This document shows, piece after piece, positions 1 through 6,864 of a DNA stretch of 26,628 nt; the stretch's first letter is position 1, and every line of letters starts with the position of its first letter. Under the pieces are notes generated by a model. It did not search any database. It saw only the letters and a program-made list of their open reading frames with translations, and was not told the origin of the DNA. The DNA is from GCA-2712985 sp964515905 (GTDB lineage: Bacteria > Pseudomonadota > Alphaproteobacteria > UBA7887). The translations under genes and the position numbers were made by a program. The stretch covers positions 1 through 26,628 of the forward strand of contig CAZEWK010000009.1 in the NCBI GenBank assembly GCA_964515905.1. Reading direction: 5' to 3'.

Positions 1-24
1 ACGAGTCTCTCCGATTACCAGCGC

Positions 25-69
25 AAAAAGCCTCCAAGCAACCGCTTTTTGTAACCCATTTGTAACCCA
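25..69. repeat. Direct and inverted repeat 3' of tRNA-Lys
   Basis: The 10-base word TTGTAACCCA occurs twice, at 49-58 and 60-69, one base apart. Beside it AAAAAGC (25-31) and GCTTTTT (44-50) form a 7-bp inverted repeat with a 12-base loop, which could be a weak terminator for the tRNA transcript. The tRNA reads leftward, so this lies just past its 3' end, where tyrosine integrases of genomic islands usually act. No integrase or other gene is visible in bases 1-113. Attachment-site and terminator roles are both speculative. Confidence 0.35.
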
Positions 70-113
70 CAAAGAAAAAGGCTCAGCTGTTTCCAGTTAA
101 GTCCTTGAAAGAA

Positions 114-189
<76 letters not shown>

Positions 190-198
190 TAATAAGTC

Positions 199-326
199 TC
201 AACTATTTGAAAACCTTACTGACCGCACTGTTTGTAACATATATCCAATATCTAATCCTCATGGTTGTCATCGACAATCAGAGCATTCCCGCCGACCCCA
301 ATTACTGCCGTCACTTTTTCCTTCAC
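199..326 (-). pseudogene. Carbamate kinase, N-terminal remnant
   Basis: A GTG start at 326 has a good Shine-Dalgarno (AAGGGG at 334-339, 7 bases away). It opens a 24-residue frame, MKEKVTAVIGVGGNALI followed by VDDNHED, which stops at 252. The beta-strand plus GGNALI loop is the N-terminal signature of carbamate kinases (amino acid kinase fold, about 310 residues when complete), which make ATP from carbamoyl phosphate. A one-base slip at the stop lets reading continue to 199 with residues resembling the next helix (TVRSV), so a frameshift followed by truncation is likely. The rest of the gene is absent; tRNA-Lys begins at 189. Carbamate kinase commonly follows DUF2877-FdrA-DUF1116, which fits its position 23 bases after DUF1116. 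The N-terminal identity is read by eye; the extension to 199 is less certain. Confidence 0.7.
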
Positions 327-349
327 AGCACTACCCCTTGCACAACGAC

Positions 350-1759
350 TCACCTCGTTTCCAAAACAATATCACTGATACTCATGAGTGCTTGAATAAA
401 GACTTGAGAGGGGACATGCGAGATTCCAGCTCCGATCTGACCCACCCCAGACTCCTTGTGAGCAATACCGGTATTGATAATCGGCACTATGCCCGTATCA
501 ACAATCTTACGAACATCAATCCCGGCATTTACTGGTCGGAAATTCAAATTCGGAATGGTAAATTTCTGATTAATCCCTTCCGTAATCGCCGCCATCCTGC
601 GTGAGCTAGCGTTCGCATCGGCTGTTGTTCCTCCTACAAATTGAACAATGGCCGGAGCGGCAGCCATTGCAAAGGCCCCTAGCCCTGCCGTCTCAGTAAT
701 GGAGCTATCTCCCAAGTCTGGATTAGCATGCGTTGAGTCATAACCAGGAAAAAATAAACCATCTATAGTCGGAGCTTCGCTGGTCACCCACTCATCGCCT
801 AAGCCACTCACCCGTATGCCGATTTCCACACCGTTACGTGCGATTGCTGTAACTATAGTTGAATAGGGCACACCATGAGCCGCATCCATAGTAGATTTGC
901 ATGCCGCCATAGATATATTAAGAAAAAAATGATCATTTGAACCCATAAACTGTAAACAGGATTTTACGTCCGAAGACTCACTGCTTGAACTCACGAGTTC
1001 CGGGGCCAACCTTTTAAGCAAGAGACCTGTTGCAGCAGGACACCGATTATGGAGTTCGTCACCCATATGGAGAGCTTGCGCCATTAAGGGCCCGAGTTCT
1101 ATAGGCCCCCTTCGCAGCAACGTATCAGAAAGATGCGGGGCTAGAACATTCTGTATCCAGTCCAAACGTTGTATTACCTCTGAATCATATGCTCCAAATC
1201 GTAGAACTTTGCCAAGCCCTTCATTCATTGTGCTATAGGCTAAATTTCCACCATTCTGATTTTGTACCATCCACACCGGCATAGATGGACTAATAATACC
1301 AGCCATGGGGCCGACAGCCTGATGTTCATGGCAGGGTGAAAACGAGATTTCCCCAGACCCTGCAAGAGACTCGGCTTCCTCGGGTGAAGTTGCCCAATCC
1401 TCATAAATACATGCGCCAATAATCGCTCCGCGCACAGGCTTACACATATCTTCCCAGACTATTGGCGGGCCTGAGTGCAATAGCATCCTATCTCCAAATC
1501 CAGGCACGACCTCGGTGGCTGACTTTACACCTATCAGTAACGGGTCCGCCTCCAGATATTGCCTGAAAGCCTTTTTATTCGCTGCTTCCACTTTTGGATG
1601 GTTAACGAGAAGGCCCAATAAACGAGAAACCTTTTCAGCTCCTCCAGGTGGAGAACAATCCAGTGCTGTTACAGCACCTCCTTCAGCACTAATAGCGTGT
1701 GCAAATTCCGGAACACCAACGTTTAAAACGTGGAGGTCTGAACCAAAAAACCTACTCAT
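350..1759 (-). CDS. DUF1116 protein, AllG/YlbE-like carbamoyltransferase subunit
   Basis: This is a 469-residue protein of the DUF1116 family, homologous to E. coli AllG (YlbE), one of three subunits of the catabolic oxamate carbamoyltransferase. Family landmarks in order are an N-terminal nucleotide-fold-like start with NVGVPEFA near residue 13, EVVPG, LHSGPPIVWEDMC, RGAIIGACIYE, PCHEHQAVGPMAGIISPSMP, NEGLGKVLRFGA, ARNGVEIGIRVSGLGD, and a C-terminal ITETAGLGAFAMAAAPAIVQ stretch. As I recall the family usually has PCHHH where this protein has PCHEH. The ATG at 1759 was chosen because it overlaps the fdrA stop (ATGAGTAG) and has GGGGGA 7-8 bases upstream; a TTG at 1783 is a poorer alternative. 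The overlap implies translational coupling and equal subunit amounts. The substrate here is not determined by sequence and need not be oxamate/oxalurate. Confidence 0.88.
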   Translation of the reverse strand: MSRFFGSDLHVLNVGVPEFAHAISAEGGAVTALDCSPPGGAEKVSRLLGLLVNHPKVEAANKKAFRQYLEADPLLIGVKSATEVVPGFGDRMLLHSGPPIVWEDMCKPVRGAIIGACIYEDWATSPEEAESLAGSGEISFSPCHEHQAVGPMAGIISPSMPVWMVQNQNGGNLAYSTMNEGLGKVLRFGAYDSEVIQRLDWIQNVLAPHLSDTLLRRGPIELGPLMAQALHMGDELHNRCPAATGLLLKRLAPELVSSSSESSDVKSCLQFMGSNDHFFLNISMAACKSTMDAAHGVPYSTIVTAIARNGVEIGIRVSGLGDEWVTSEAPTIDGLFFPGYDSTHANPDLGDSSITETAGLGAFAMAAAPAIVQFVGGTTADANASSRRMAAITEGINQKFTIPNLNFRPVNAGIDVRKIVDTGIVPIINTGIAHKESGVGQIGAGISHVPSQVFIQALMSISDIVLETR

Positions 1760-3293
1760 CGTCGTCCCCCAGGATACGCGCAACCGCTCTCACCGATTCC
1801 GTGCTACTACCGAACACTTTTACTCCCAGTTTCTTCAGTTCATCACACTGCCGTGACGATGACTGCCGATCATTTTCTGTTCCACACACAAACGCGCAAA
1901 GCAGAGGCCCGGACTCAGAAAGTTCTCTACTCTCTTGAACTTCTTTTAATGTTTGTGTCATCGCTTCAACCGGAGCTTCATTTGGGCCCGCCCCCAACAC
2001 TACATCAAAAAGGATCACCGCTGTTTCCGGATCCATAGCTTCTTGACGCAAGCGTTCATTCCTTACTCGGTGGTCTATCATTGGATGCGGGCGACCTCTC
2101 GTAAAAATATCATCCCCTAAATCAATAAGGGCATGTCCACAACTTTTCCAAGGATCCTTCATCCGATAATTGGCCTCGGACGCAACGTTTGTGTACATTG
2201 GGTTAAGTTTTTTATTTAAAATCTGAAATGCTTCTAAACAAAACGTCCCCCCACAATAAAGACCCCGCAGGTACTTCCTTTCGTCAGACTTTATAATTAA
2301 TTTCGCAGTTTCACGCTTCCAACAACTACTCTCGCTAATAGAATAACCCGCTACCTCTACAGCTTTTTTAGCTGCCTCTTCTAAGGTCGAAACGATGTAT
2401 ATCCCGTCTGCATCATTTTGCTCATGCTCTTCCCCCAACAAGCAGACTACCACTGGTTTTTTCAACGCCTGACATTCCTTGAAGATCAATGCACTAACCT
2501 TTTTATTCGCCGGTTTTGAGACAATGGCAACAACCTTAGTGTCCTGATCGTTTTGAAACCATTGCAATACTTTTATCGTTGACAGGCCAGAAACTTCCAG
2601 TGACAGATCTCTACCCCCAACCCCAACTACCTGGGAAACACCGGCACCAAAACGATCCACCAGACTTGCAACCTGTTGCAATCCAGTTCCCGACGCACCC
2701 ACCAAACCAATCGGACCACGGCAAACTTTATTTGCAAACCCTAGCGGGATCCCATCAATAATGGCAGTCCCGCAATCCGGCCCCATTACTAAGAGATCTG
2801 TATTTTCTGCCCTTTTCTTGAGCAATACTTCATCTGTCAAACTAACATTGTCACTAAAAATCATGACGTTCAAACCATGGGCTAAAGCCTTGAGAGCTTC
2901 GGAGGCAGCGTATGGGCCGGGGGTGGAAATTAGAGCCAGATTGGACCGGGCGTCTTCACCAATAGCCGCAACAATACTGGACGACACTATATTTTTTTTT
3001 ATATCTAACTCAGACTGACCATGTTTTGCTTCCAAAGCCGCTTTAGCTGCAACCAAAGCCTGATCCAAACTTTCTCGATCTCTCGCCTCAACGACGATTA
3101 AAATATCATTTGCTCCTGCGTTAACACCTTGACTTAATAAGCGAGTATCCCGCAGCAAATCCAAGTTTGTCTGCGTTGCCATCAGACAATAAGCTTGGGC
3201 AATGCCTGGTCGATCACATATATTGGAAGAAATGCGCATGAGGGACACAGAATCCCTATACATGTTACTCACTACCAGTGTATCAACTAGCAT
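1752..3293 (-). CDS. fdrA: FdrA family protein (AllF-like carbamoyltransferase subunit)
   Basis: FdrA resembles a fused succinyl-CoA synthetase and in E. coli (AllF) is a subunit of oxamate carbamoyltransferase, which exchanges oxalurate and phosphate for oxamate and carbamoyl phosphate. Counting from the ATG at 3293 (513 residues), landmarks are DSVSLM (14-19), STPGPYAA (123-130), MGPDCGTAI (170-178), VGASGTG (198-204) and GVGGRDLS (224-231). These parallel the nucleotide- and phosphate-binding loops of CoA ligases. The C-terminal half (from about 330) has the YCGGTFC and DVVLG motifs of the family. The frame is open to an ATG at 3317, which has no ribosome site. The ATG at 3293 overlaps the DUF2877 stop (ATGCTAG), lies 12 bases after AAGAAGG and places DSVSLM as in relatives, so it is preferred. 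It is the middle gene of the coupled trio. Confidence 0.9.
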   Translation of the reverse strand: MLVDTLVVSNMYRDSVSLMRISSNICDRPGIAQAYCLMATQTNLDLLRDTRLLSQGVNAGANDILIVVEARDRESLDQALVAAKAALEAKHGQSELDIKKNIVSSSIVAAIGEDARSNLALISTPGPYAASEALKALAHGLNVMIFSDNVSLTDEVLLKKRAENTDLLVMGPDCGTAIIDGIPLGFANKVCRGPIGLVGASGTGLQQVASLVDRFGAGVSQVVGVGGRDLSLEVSGLSTIKVLQWFQNDQDTKVVAIVSKPANKKVSALIFKECQALKKPVVVCLLGEEHEQNDADGIYIVSTLEEAAKKAVEVAGYSISESSCWKRETAKLIIKSDERKYLRGLYCGGTFCLEAFQILNKKLNPMYTNVASEANYRMKDPWKSCGHALIDLGDDIFTRGRPHPMIDHRVRNERLRQEAMDPETAVILFDVVLGAGPNEAPVEAMTQTLKEVQESRELSESGPLLCAFVCGTENDRQSSSRQCDELKKLGVKVFGSSTESVRAVARILGDDDE

Positions 3294-4249
3294 CTCCGAT
3301 CCGATCCTTCTTGCCATCCGTTTTGGTGAGAATACATTTCAATTCTTGAAGTCAATTCTCCACACAATAACGACAAACCTGAAAGCAAACCTAATACTGT
3401 GTCCCACCCAGATGTATTCCCACATCGTAATGCATTCCGGATTGTATCTTCCAGCTTTGCCCCCATTGTACCGCCTGCTATCGAGGAACAAACGTCATAA
3501 AGCAAAAGATTAGGTCGTCCATCAACTGAGTCCCTACGAAACTTACCGACCAATTCATTTTCTAACCAGGGCTCCTGCAAAAGTTCAGCACTAAATCTTC
3601 TGACAAAATCTTTATCCCCCTCTGAGGCAGCTGCAAAGTTTGCGCCAATAAGTAAGCCTGTGAGGAAATCGTCTCCTGACGGTGTATAACCCAAACCAAG
3701 GCCTCTATACCGGCTAGCATCTTCAATGCTGCTCTTCAGGTCTCTTGCACGGATACTCTTTAATAGCGTTGGCAAGTTTCCCCAAAAATAATCCGCAACG
3801 GCGTACAAAAACATTCCAGATGTCTTAGTTGTTCGACCAGGTATAAAACCTTTTGGCCCTTCATAATTTATCAAAAAATCCCATGCAGCCAGCCATGACT
3901 GGACATAACTGCCAACCGAAATAATTTTGTTAACCCGTTGTTCCTGAACAAACTGCATTACGTTCACTGAAGCCAAGTCAAGGAAAAGAACGCTTCTTTC
4001 AAAAACCATAAACTCAGCGTTAAGAAAAACCGAACGGTTAGCGGTGATAATATTACTAAAGCAAAACCTAATCGGAAGTTTTACATAGACAACTCGCGCC
4101 TGCTCTCCAAACTTCGCCTCATCAACAACTGAGTGGAGCCCATACGAACCAATTTTGATATTCAAGGCTCTATCATGCACGCTATGCACTATGCCCCTAG
4201 CGGCACCCAACGGCCAATCTGGTGATATCTTGTTTGCGATTAACCGCAA
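3287..4249 (-). CDS. DUF2877 protein, AllH/YlbF-like carbamoyltransferase subunit
   Basis: This 320-residue DUF2877 protein is homologous to E. coli AllH (YlbF), the third subunit of the oxamate carbamoyltransferase. The family signature GLGLGYTPSGDDFLTGLLIG lies at residues 183-202, followed by GNTSGWDTVLGL at 277-288 (relatives usually read GHSSG). The only good start is TTG at 4249. AGAGG sits five bases upstream, and no ATG or GTG lies between it and the in-frame stop further up. The next ATG is deep in the protein and would remove the conserved N-terminal barrel. The 3' end overlaps fdrA by a few bases. Family assignment is firm; the substrate is open. Confidence 0.87.
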   Translation of the reverse strand: MRLIANKISPDWPLGAARGIVHSVHDRALNIKIGSYGLHSVVDEAKFGEQARVVYVKLPIRFCFSNIITANRSVFLNAEFMVFERSVLFLDLASVNVMQFVQEQRVNKIISVGSYVQSWLAAWDFLINYEGPKGFIPGRTTKTSGMFLYAVADYFWGNLPTLLKSIRARDLKSSIEDASRYRGLGLGYTPSGDDFLTGLLIGANFAAASEGDKDFVRRFSAELLQEPWLENELVGKFRRDSVDGRPNLLLYDVCSSIAGGTMGAKLEDTIRNALRCGNTSGWDTVLGLLSGLSLLCGELTSRIEMYSHQNGWQEGSDRRC

Positions 4250-4359
4250 AGCAACCTCTCGAAACTTAAATTGCCCAAGATTACCAACCCTTGGCTTCCA
4301 TCAGCAAACCCGAGTGCGGCGGCCACTAGGGGAGATCCATCCCCCAGCAGATCCGCCAC
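4240..4359 (-). CDS. Candidate 39-residue ORF after the permease, unrecognised
   Basis: Between the permease stop and the DUF2877 start there is an open frame from GTG at 4359 to a TAA at 4240. It lies in the same frame as the permease, directly past its TAG. It encodes a small, Gly/Ala/Leu-rich peptide containing DLLGDGSPLVAAALGF and LVILGNLSFERLL. Base composition is richer in G and C than its surroundings, and the residue mix looks protein-like rather than random. No proper ribosome site precedes the GTG. It could be a small protein, the decayed tail of a lost gene, a former C-terminal extension of the permease, or chance. I do not recognise the family. Confidence 0.22.
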   Translation of the reverse strand: MADLLGDGSPLVAAALGFADGSQGLVILGNLSFERLLCG

Positions 4360-4371
4360 CCCAAGATATGT

Positions 4372-5964
4372 CTACGAGGCAGTCTCGGTATCTTTCTGGC
4401 TATCTGACTTAGCAAGCCCATCGCACCAGTAAAGAATTGCAGCAACCACCAAGTACGCAACGGTAATGGAAGGACCCATACCCAATCCATTGCCTATGCC
4501 AACCGTTGCGCCATGTATAAAGCCAAAATAGCTCAGAACAGCAGCTGCGAGTGCAAAAGAGCTAGCCATCCGATATTGACGCTCAATAACGAACACCGCC
4601 ACTGCGCCCATCAGGAGCCCTGAAAGAATTGCCCCATGGCTTAATACTTCCAAACCTTTGTATAGGACACCCATCTGGGCAAACGCCCCAAACCCAATGT
4701 CTGCCGCAGTGGTTCCAACCGCACCGAAATGCGCGGCTGTTGCTCCGATAGCCCCGTCCACATGAACCTTTGCCCAAGCCGCCAGATTTGGCACCAGGGC
4801 AAAAATTACAGCCGGCGCATGTTTAGCAGGTGTGGACTGAAACGCCTGCGCACCAATCAGCATTCCGATGTAAAGCAGAATAGGAATGATGGCGACTTGA
4901 GGGATTACGGATAGCAACAACGCGACGATACCAAGCCACGTCACGATCAGAACAAAAATTCCTGTCACTGCAGAGTAACCGATACGACCACCCATCTCTT
5001 TCCACCCTGGATGACCAATATATACGGCATTGGCAAACGGACTACCCAATACGGTGCCTACTAGACTTATAATTCCTTCGGCCCCGATTACTTCTTTTTC
5101 AGAATATTCATCTCCGGCGACAGCTGCGCTTTCGACATTATCCATTGCCTCGACAAAATCATAGACGCCGAATGGAATGGCTGTAATCAAAATAAACCAA
5201 ATGTAGTTTTCTAAGCCTGATATCAAGTGACCAACAGCTGGTATGGGAAAAGCGAAGCCAATTCCACCAATGGCCGCTGAAACATCTCCCGCACTCATTG
5301 TAATGATGCCTAAACCAAACCATGTACTTACCCACGCTAGCACCGTCCCGACGCCTATAGCGATTAGACCCGCCGGCGTATTTCCAGGAAAACGGACACC
5401 GCCGTACCAACCCGCCAAAATTATCGCTAAAGAAATGAGACCGATGATTGGAGCCTCAAATATCTCCATTGCTGGACGCATCGAAATGAACGTTATCGAA
5501 ATACCAGCAAGAGTACCCAACAAAGCAGCCCTTGGGGTTATTTTTCGCACATGTGGCGCCACAAAAGCACCAACTAAAAGCACCAAACCTTCTATGAACA
5601 CCCAAGCTAATCCTGCCATGTAAGCCATCATCGGATCGCCACTTGATATCTTGATTGGCAACATAATGAATAGCACTACAAAGAACATGTGCGGTACACT
5701 TGGCCCAGAAGGCAGCGCAGCAACGTCACTCCGACCTGTTTTATCTGCCAGTCGTTTGGCTAGCCACGCATAATACATATTGCCTAAAAACAGCATCAAA
5801 CCTACTGCGGGCAGGATACGCCCGAACAGATACTCGTCTGGTATTCCAATCACAAATTTTAGAAGTCCTGTTAGGACAAGCAAGTTTACAAGAACATTTG
5901 TGCCTAAACCAAACACTGCGTTCCAATCTCCTGTTACCCACCAAGATGCACTTTTCATTACCAT
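4372..5964 (-). CDS. NCS2-type (xanthine/uracil/AzgA-like) permease
   Basis: This is a 530-residue integral membrane protein with about a dozen hydrophobic stretches, resembling the NCS2 nucleobase permeases (COG2252/AzgA side). Features include the amphipathic start, FGLGTNVLVNLLVLTGLL near residue 18, an RSDVAALPSGPSVPHMF stretch near 98 resembling the reentrant helix of the family, and NVESAAVAGDEYSE about mid-protein in the substrate region. In such permeases a conserved Glu or Gln in this region contacts the base. The gene lies 49 bases downstream of the cysteine hydrolase, so import of its substrate is the likely job: biuret, triuret or another small ureide rather than a purine. The start is ATG at 5964, or ATG at 5958, after AAGAGAG. 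The C-terminus is hydrophilic and short. Family is confident; substrate is inferred from context. Confidence 0.85.
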   Translation of the reverse strand: MVMKSASWWVTGDWNAVFGLGTNVLVNLLVLTGLLKFVIGIPDEYLFGRILPAVGLMLFLGNMYYAWLAKRLADKTGRSDVAALPSGPSVPHMFFVVLFIMLPIKISSGDPMMAYMAGLAWVFIEGLVLLVGAFVAPHVRKITPRAALLGTLAGISITFISMRPAMEIFEAPIIGLISLAIILAGWYGGVRFPGNTPAGLIAIGVGTVLAWVSTWFGLGIITMSAGDVSAAIGGIGFAFPIPAVGHLISGLENYIWFILITAIPFGVYDFVEAMDNVESAAVAGDEYSEKEVIGAEGIISLVGTVLGSPFANAVYIGHPGWKEMGGRIGYSAVTGIFVLIVTWLGIVALLLSVIPQVAIIPILLYIGMLIGAQAFQSTPAKHAPAVIFALVPNLAAWAKVHVDGAIGATAAHFGAVGTTAADIGFGAFAQMGVLYKGLEVLSHGAILSGLLMGAVAVFVIERQYRMASSFALAAAVLSYFGFIHGATVGIGNGLGMGPSITVAYLVVAAILYWCDGLAKSDSQKDTETAS

Positions 5965-6013
5965 ACACTCTCTTATTGGTTCATGTGCTCTCGAAAACTC
6001 AAGCTTCTATGTC

Positions 6014-6679
6014 TTAAGCCATAGAGTTCAAAAACTTTCTGGAAGTAGATACCCATCCAAAGATACCTCCTTGTGCCTTAATCATTTCTATACCAACCCG
6101 CTGAAATTCTGGAAAATAGGAACCCACACAATCAGATAGAACGACGCATTCATATCCACGGTCGTTTGCCTGCCGAACGGTAGTATGGACACAAACCTCG
6201 GTAGTCACACCTCCGACAAATAACGTCGCAATATTCCTGTTTCTCAAAATTAGATCCAAGTCGGTTGCGAAAAAGGCCCCTTTCCCAGGTTTATCAATTA
6301 TAGGTTCCTGCGGCAGTGGTGATAGCTCCGGGATTATGTCATGGCCCTTCTCACCTCGAACCAACACACGGCCCATTGGACCCTCATCCCCTATACCCAC
6401 ACTGAGATTACCGCGTTTCAATTTACTTTCCGGAGCATCTGATAGGTCTGTCCTATGCCCCTCCCTAGTATGCAGCACGAATAATCCATTTCGTCGCGCT
6501 GAATCCAATACCAAACCACAAGGCTCGATGGTATTTCGAAGTAAAGATACATCGTTACCAAGCAGTTCTCCAAACCCTCCCGGCTCAAGGAAATCGCGCT
6601 GCATGTCTATCAGTATCAACGCCGCGGTTTCCATCAAAAACCCCACTGGGCCTGGCTCTGCCTCAATTTGTCGATCCAT
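6014..6679 (-). CDS. Isochorismatase-family cysteine hydrolase, biuret hydrolase-like
   Basis: This 221-residue cysteine hydrolase of the isochorismatase fold has a visible Asp-Lys-Cys triad: D25 in LILIDMQRDF, K130 in IIDKPGKGAF and C163 in GGVTTEVCVHTT. It shares distinctive segments with the biuret hydrolases BiuH that turn biuret into allophanate and ammonia: HTREGHR (70-76), GIGDEGPMGR, RGEKGHDIIPEL and QGGIFG (203-208). From memory these align with little gapping, and Q203 matches a substrate-contacting Gln of BiuH. Triuret hydrolase is a close alternative. It is the first gene of the minus-strand operon, starting at ATG 6679 with GGAGG three bases upstream. It faces allophanate hydrolase across a 185-base divergent promoter region, and that enzyme would consume its product. 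Confidence 0.82.
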   Translation of the reverse strand: MDRQIEAEPGPVGFLMETAALILIDMQRDFLEPGGFGELLGNDVSLLRNTIEPCGLVLDSARRNGLFVLHTREGHRTDLSDAPESKLKRGNLSVGIGDEGPMGRVLVRGEKGHDIIPELSPLPQEPIIDKPGKGAFFATDLDLILRNRNIATLFVGGVTTEVCVHTTVRQANDRGYECVVLSDCVGSYFPEFQRVGIEMIKAQGGIFGWVSTSRKFLNSMA

Positions 6680-6864
6680 GGGCCTCCATTTGCTACAACG
6701 AAGAGAATATGGGAACCTAATATATCAGATAACCTTTTTGCCGCACATCTCAATCTGAAAAGATCGAGCCAATCCGTAATGACATGAATAAAAATAGCCA
6801 TTGCAGAAGGTTTAGTGAACCATGAGTAAGCCCCTTTCCTCAGCTAGAGTTTTTACGAAAAGTG
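6680..6864. promoter_or_regulatory. Divergent intergenic region of the ureide cassette
   Basis: This 185-base region separates the leftward hydrolase-permease-FdrA operon from the rightward allophanate hydrolase, so it must hold both promoters. It is AT-rich, with TATATCA/TATATTA-like sequence at about 6718-6727 that could be a -10 box for the leftward operon, and an AATAAAAAT stretch near 6787-6795 for the rightward gene. I could not pair either with a convincing -35 box at 16-18 bases. No clear operator palindrome was seen. Confidence 0.4.

Noticed and set aside
39..51. CAACCGCTTTTTG also found at 19691-19703
   Set aside because: A lone 13-base match in unrelated contexts; no larger repeat around it.
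1..70. Leftward open frame beginning VGYKWVTKSG at the window edge
   Set aside because: Considered as an integrase start; too short, no recognisable motif and no ribosome site.
207..604. Two plus-strand open frames over the start of the window
   Set aside because: They lie antisense to the carbamate kinase remnant and DUF1116, lack ribosome sites and look unlike protein.
4583..5410. Alternative minus-strand frames inside the permease
   Set aside because: Cys/Trp/Arg-rich translations typical of a wrong frame of a membrane protein gene.
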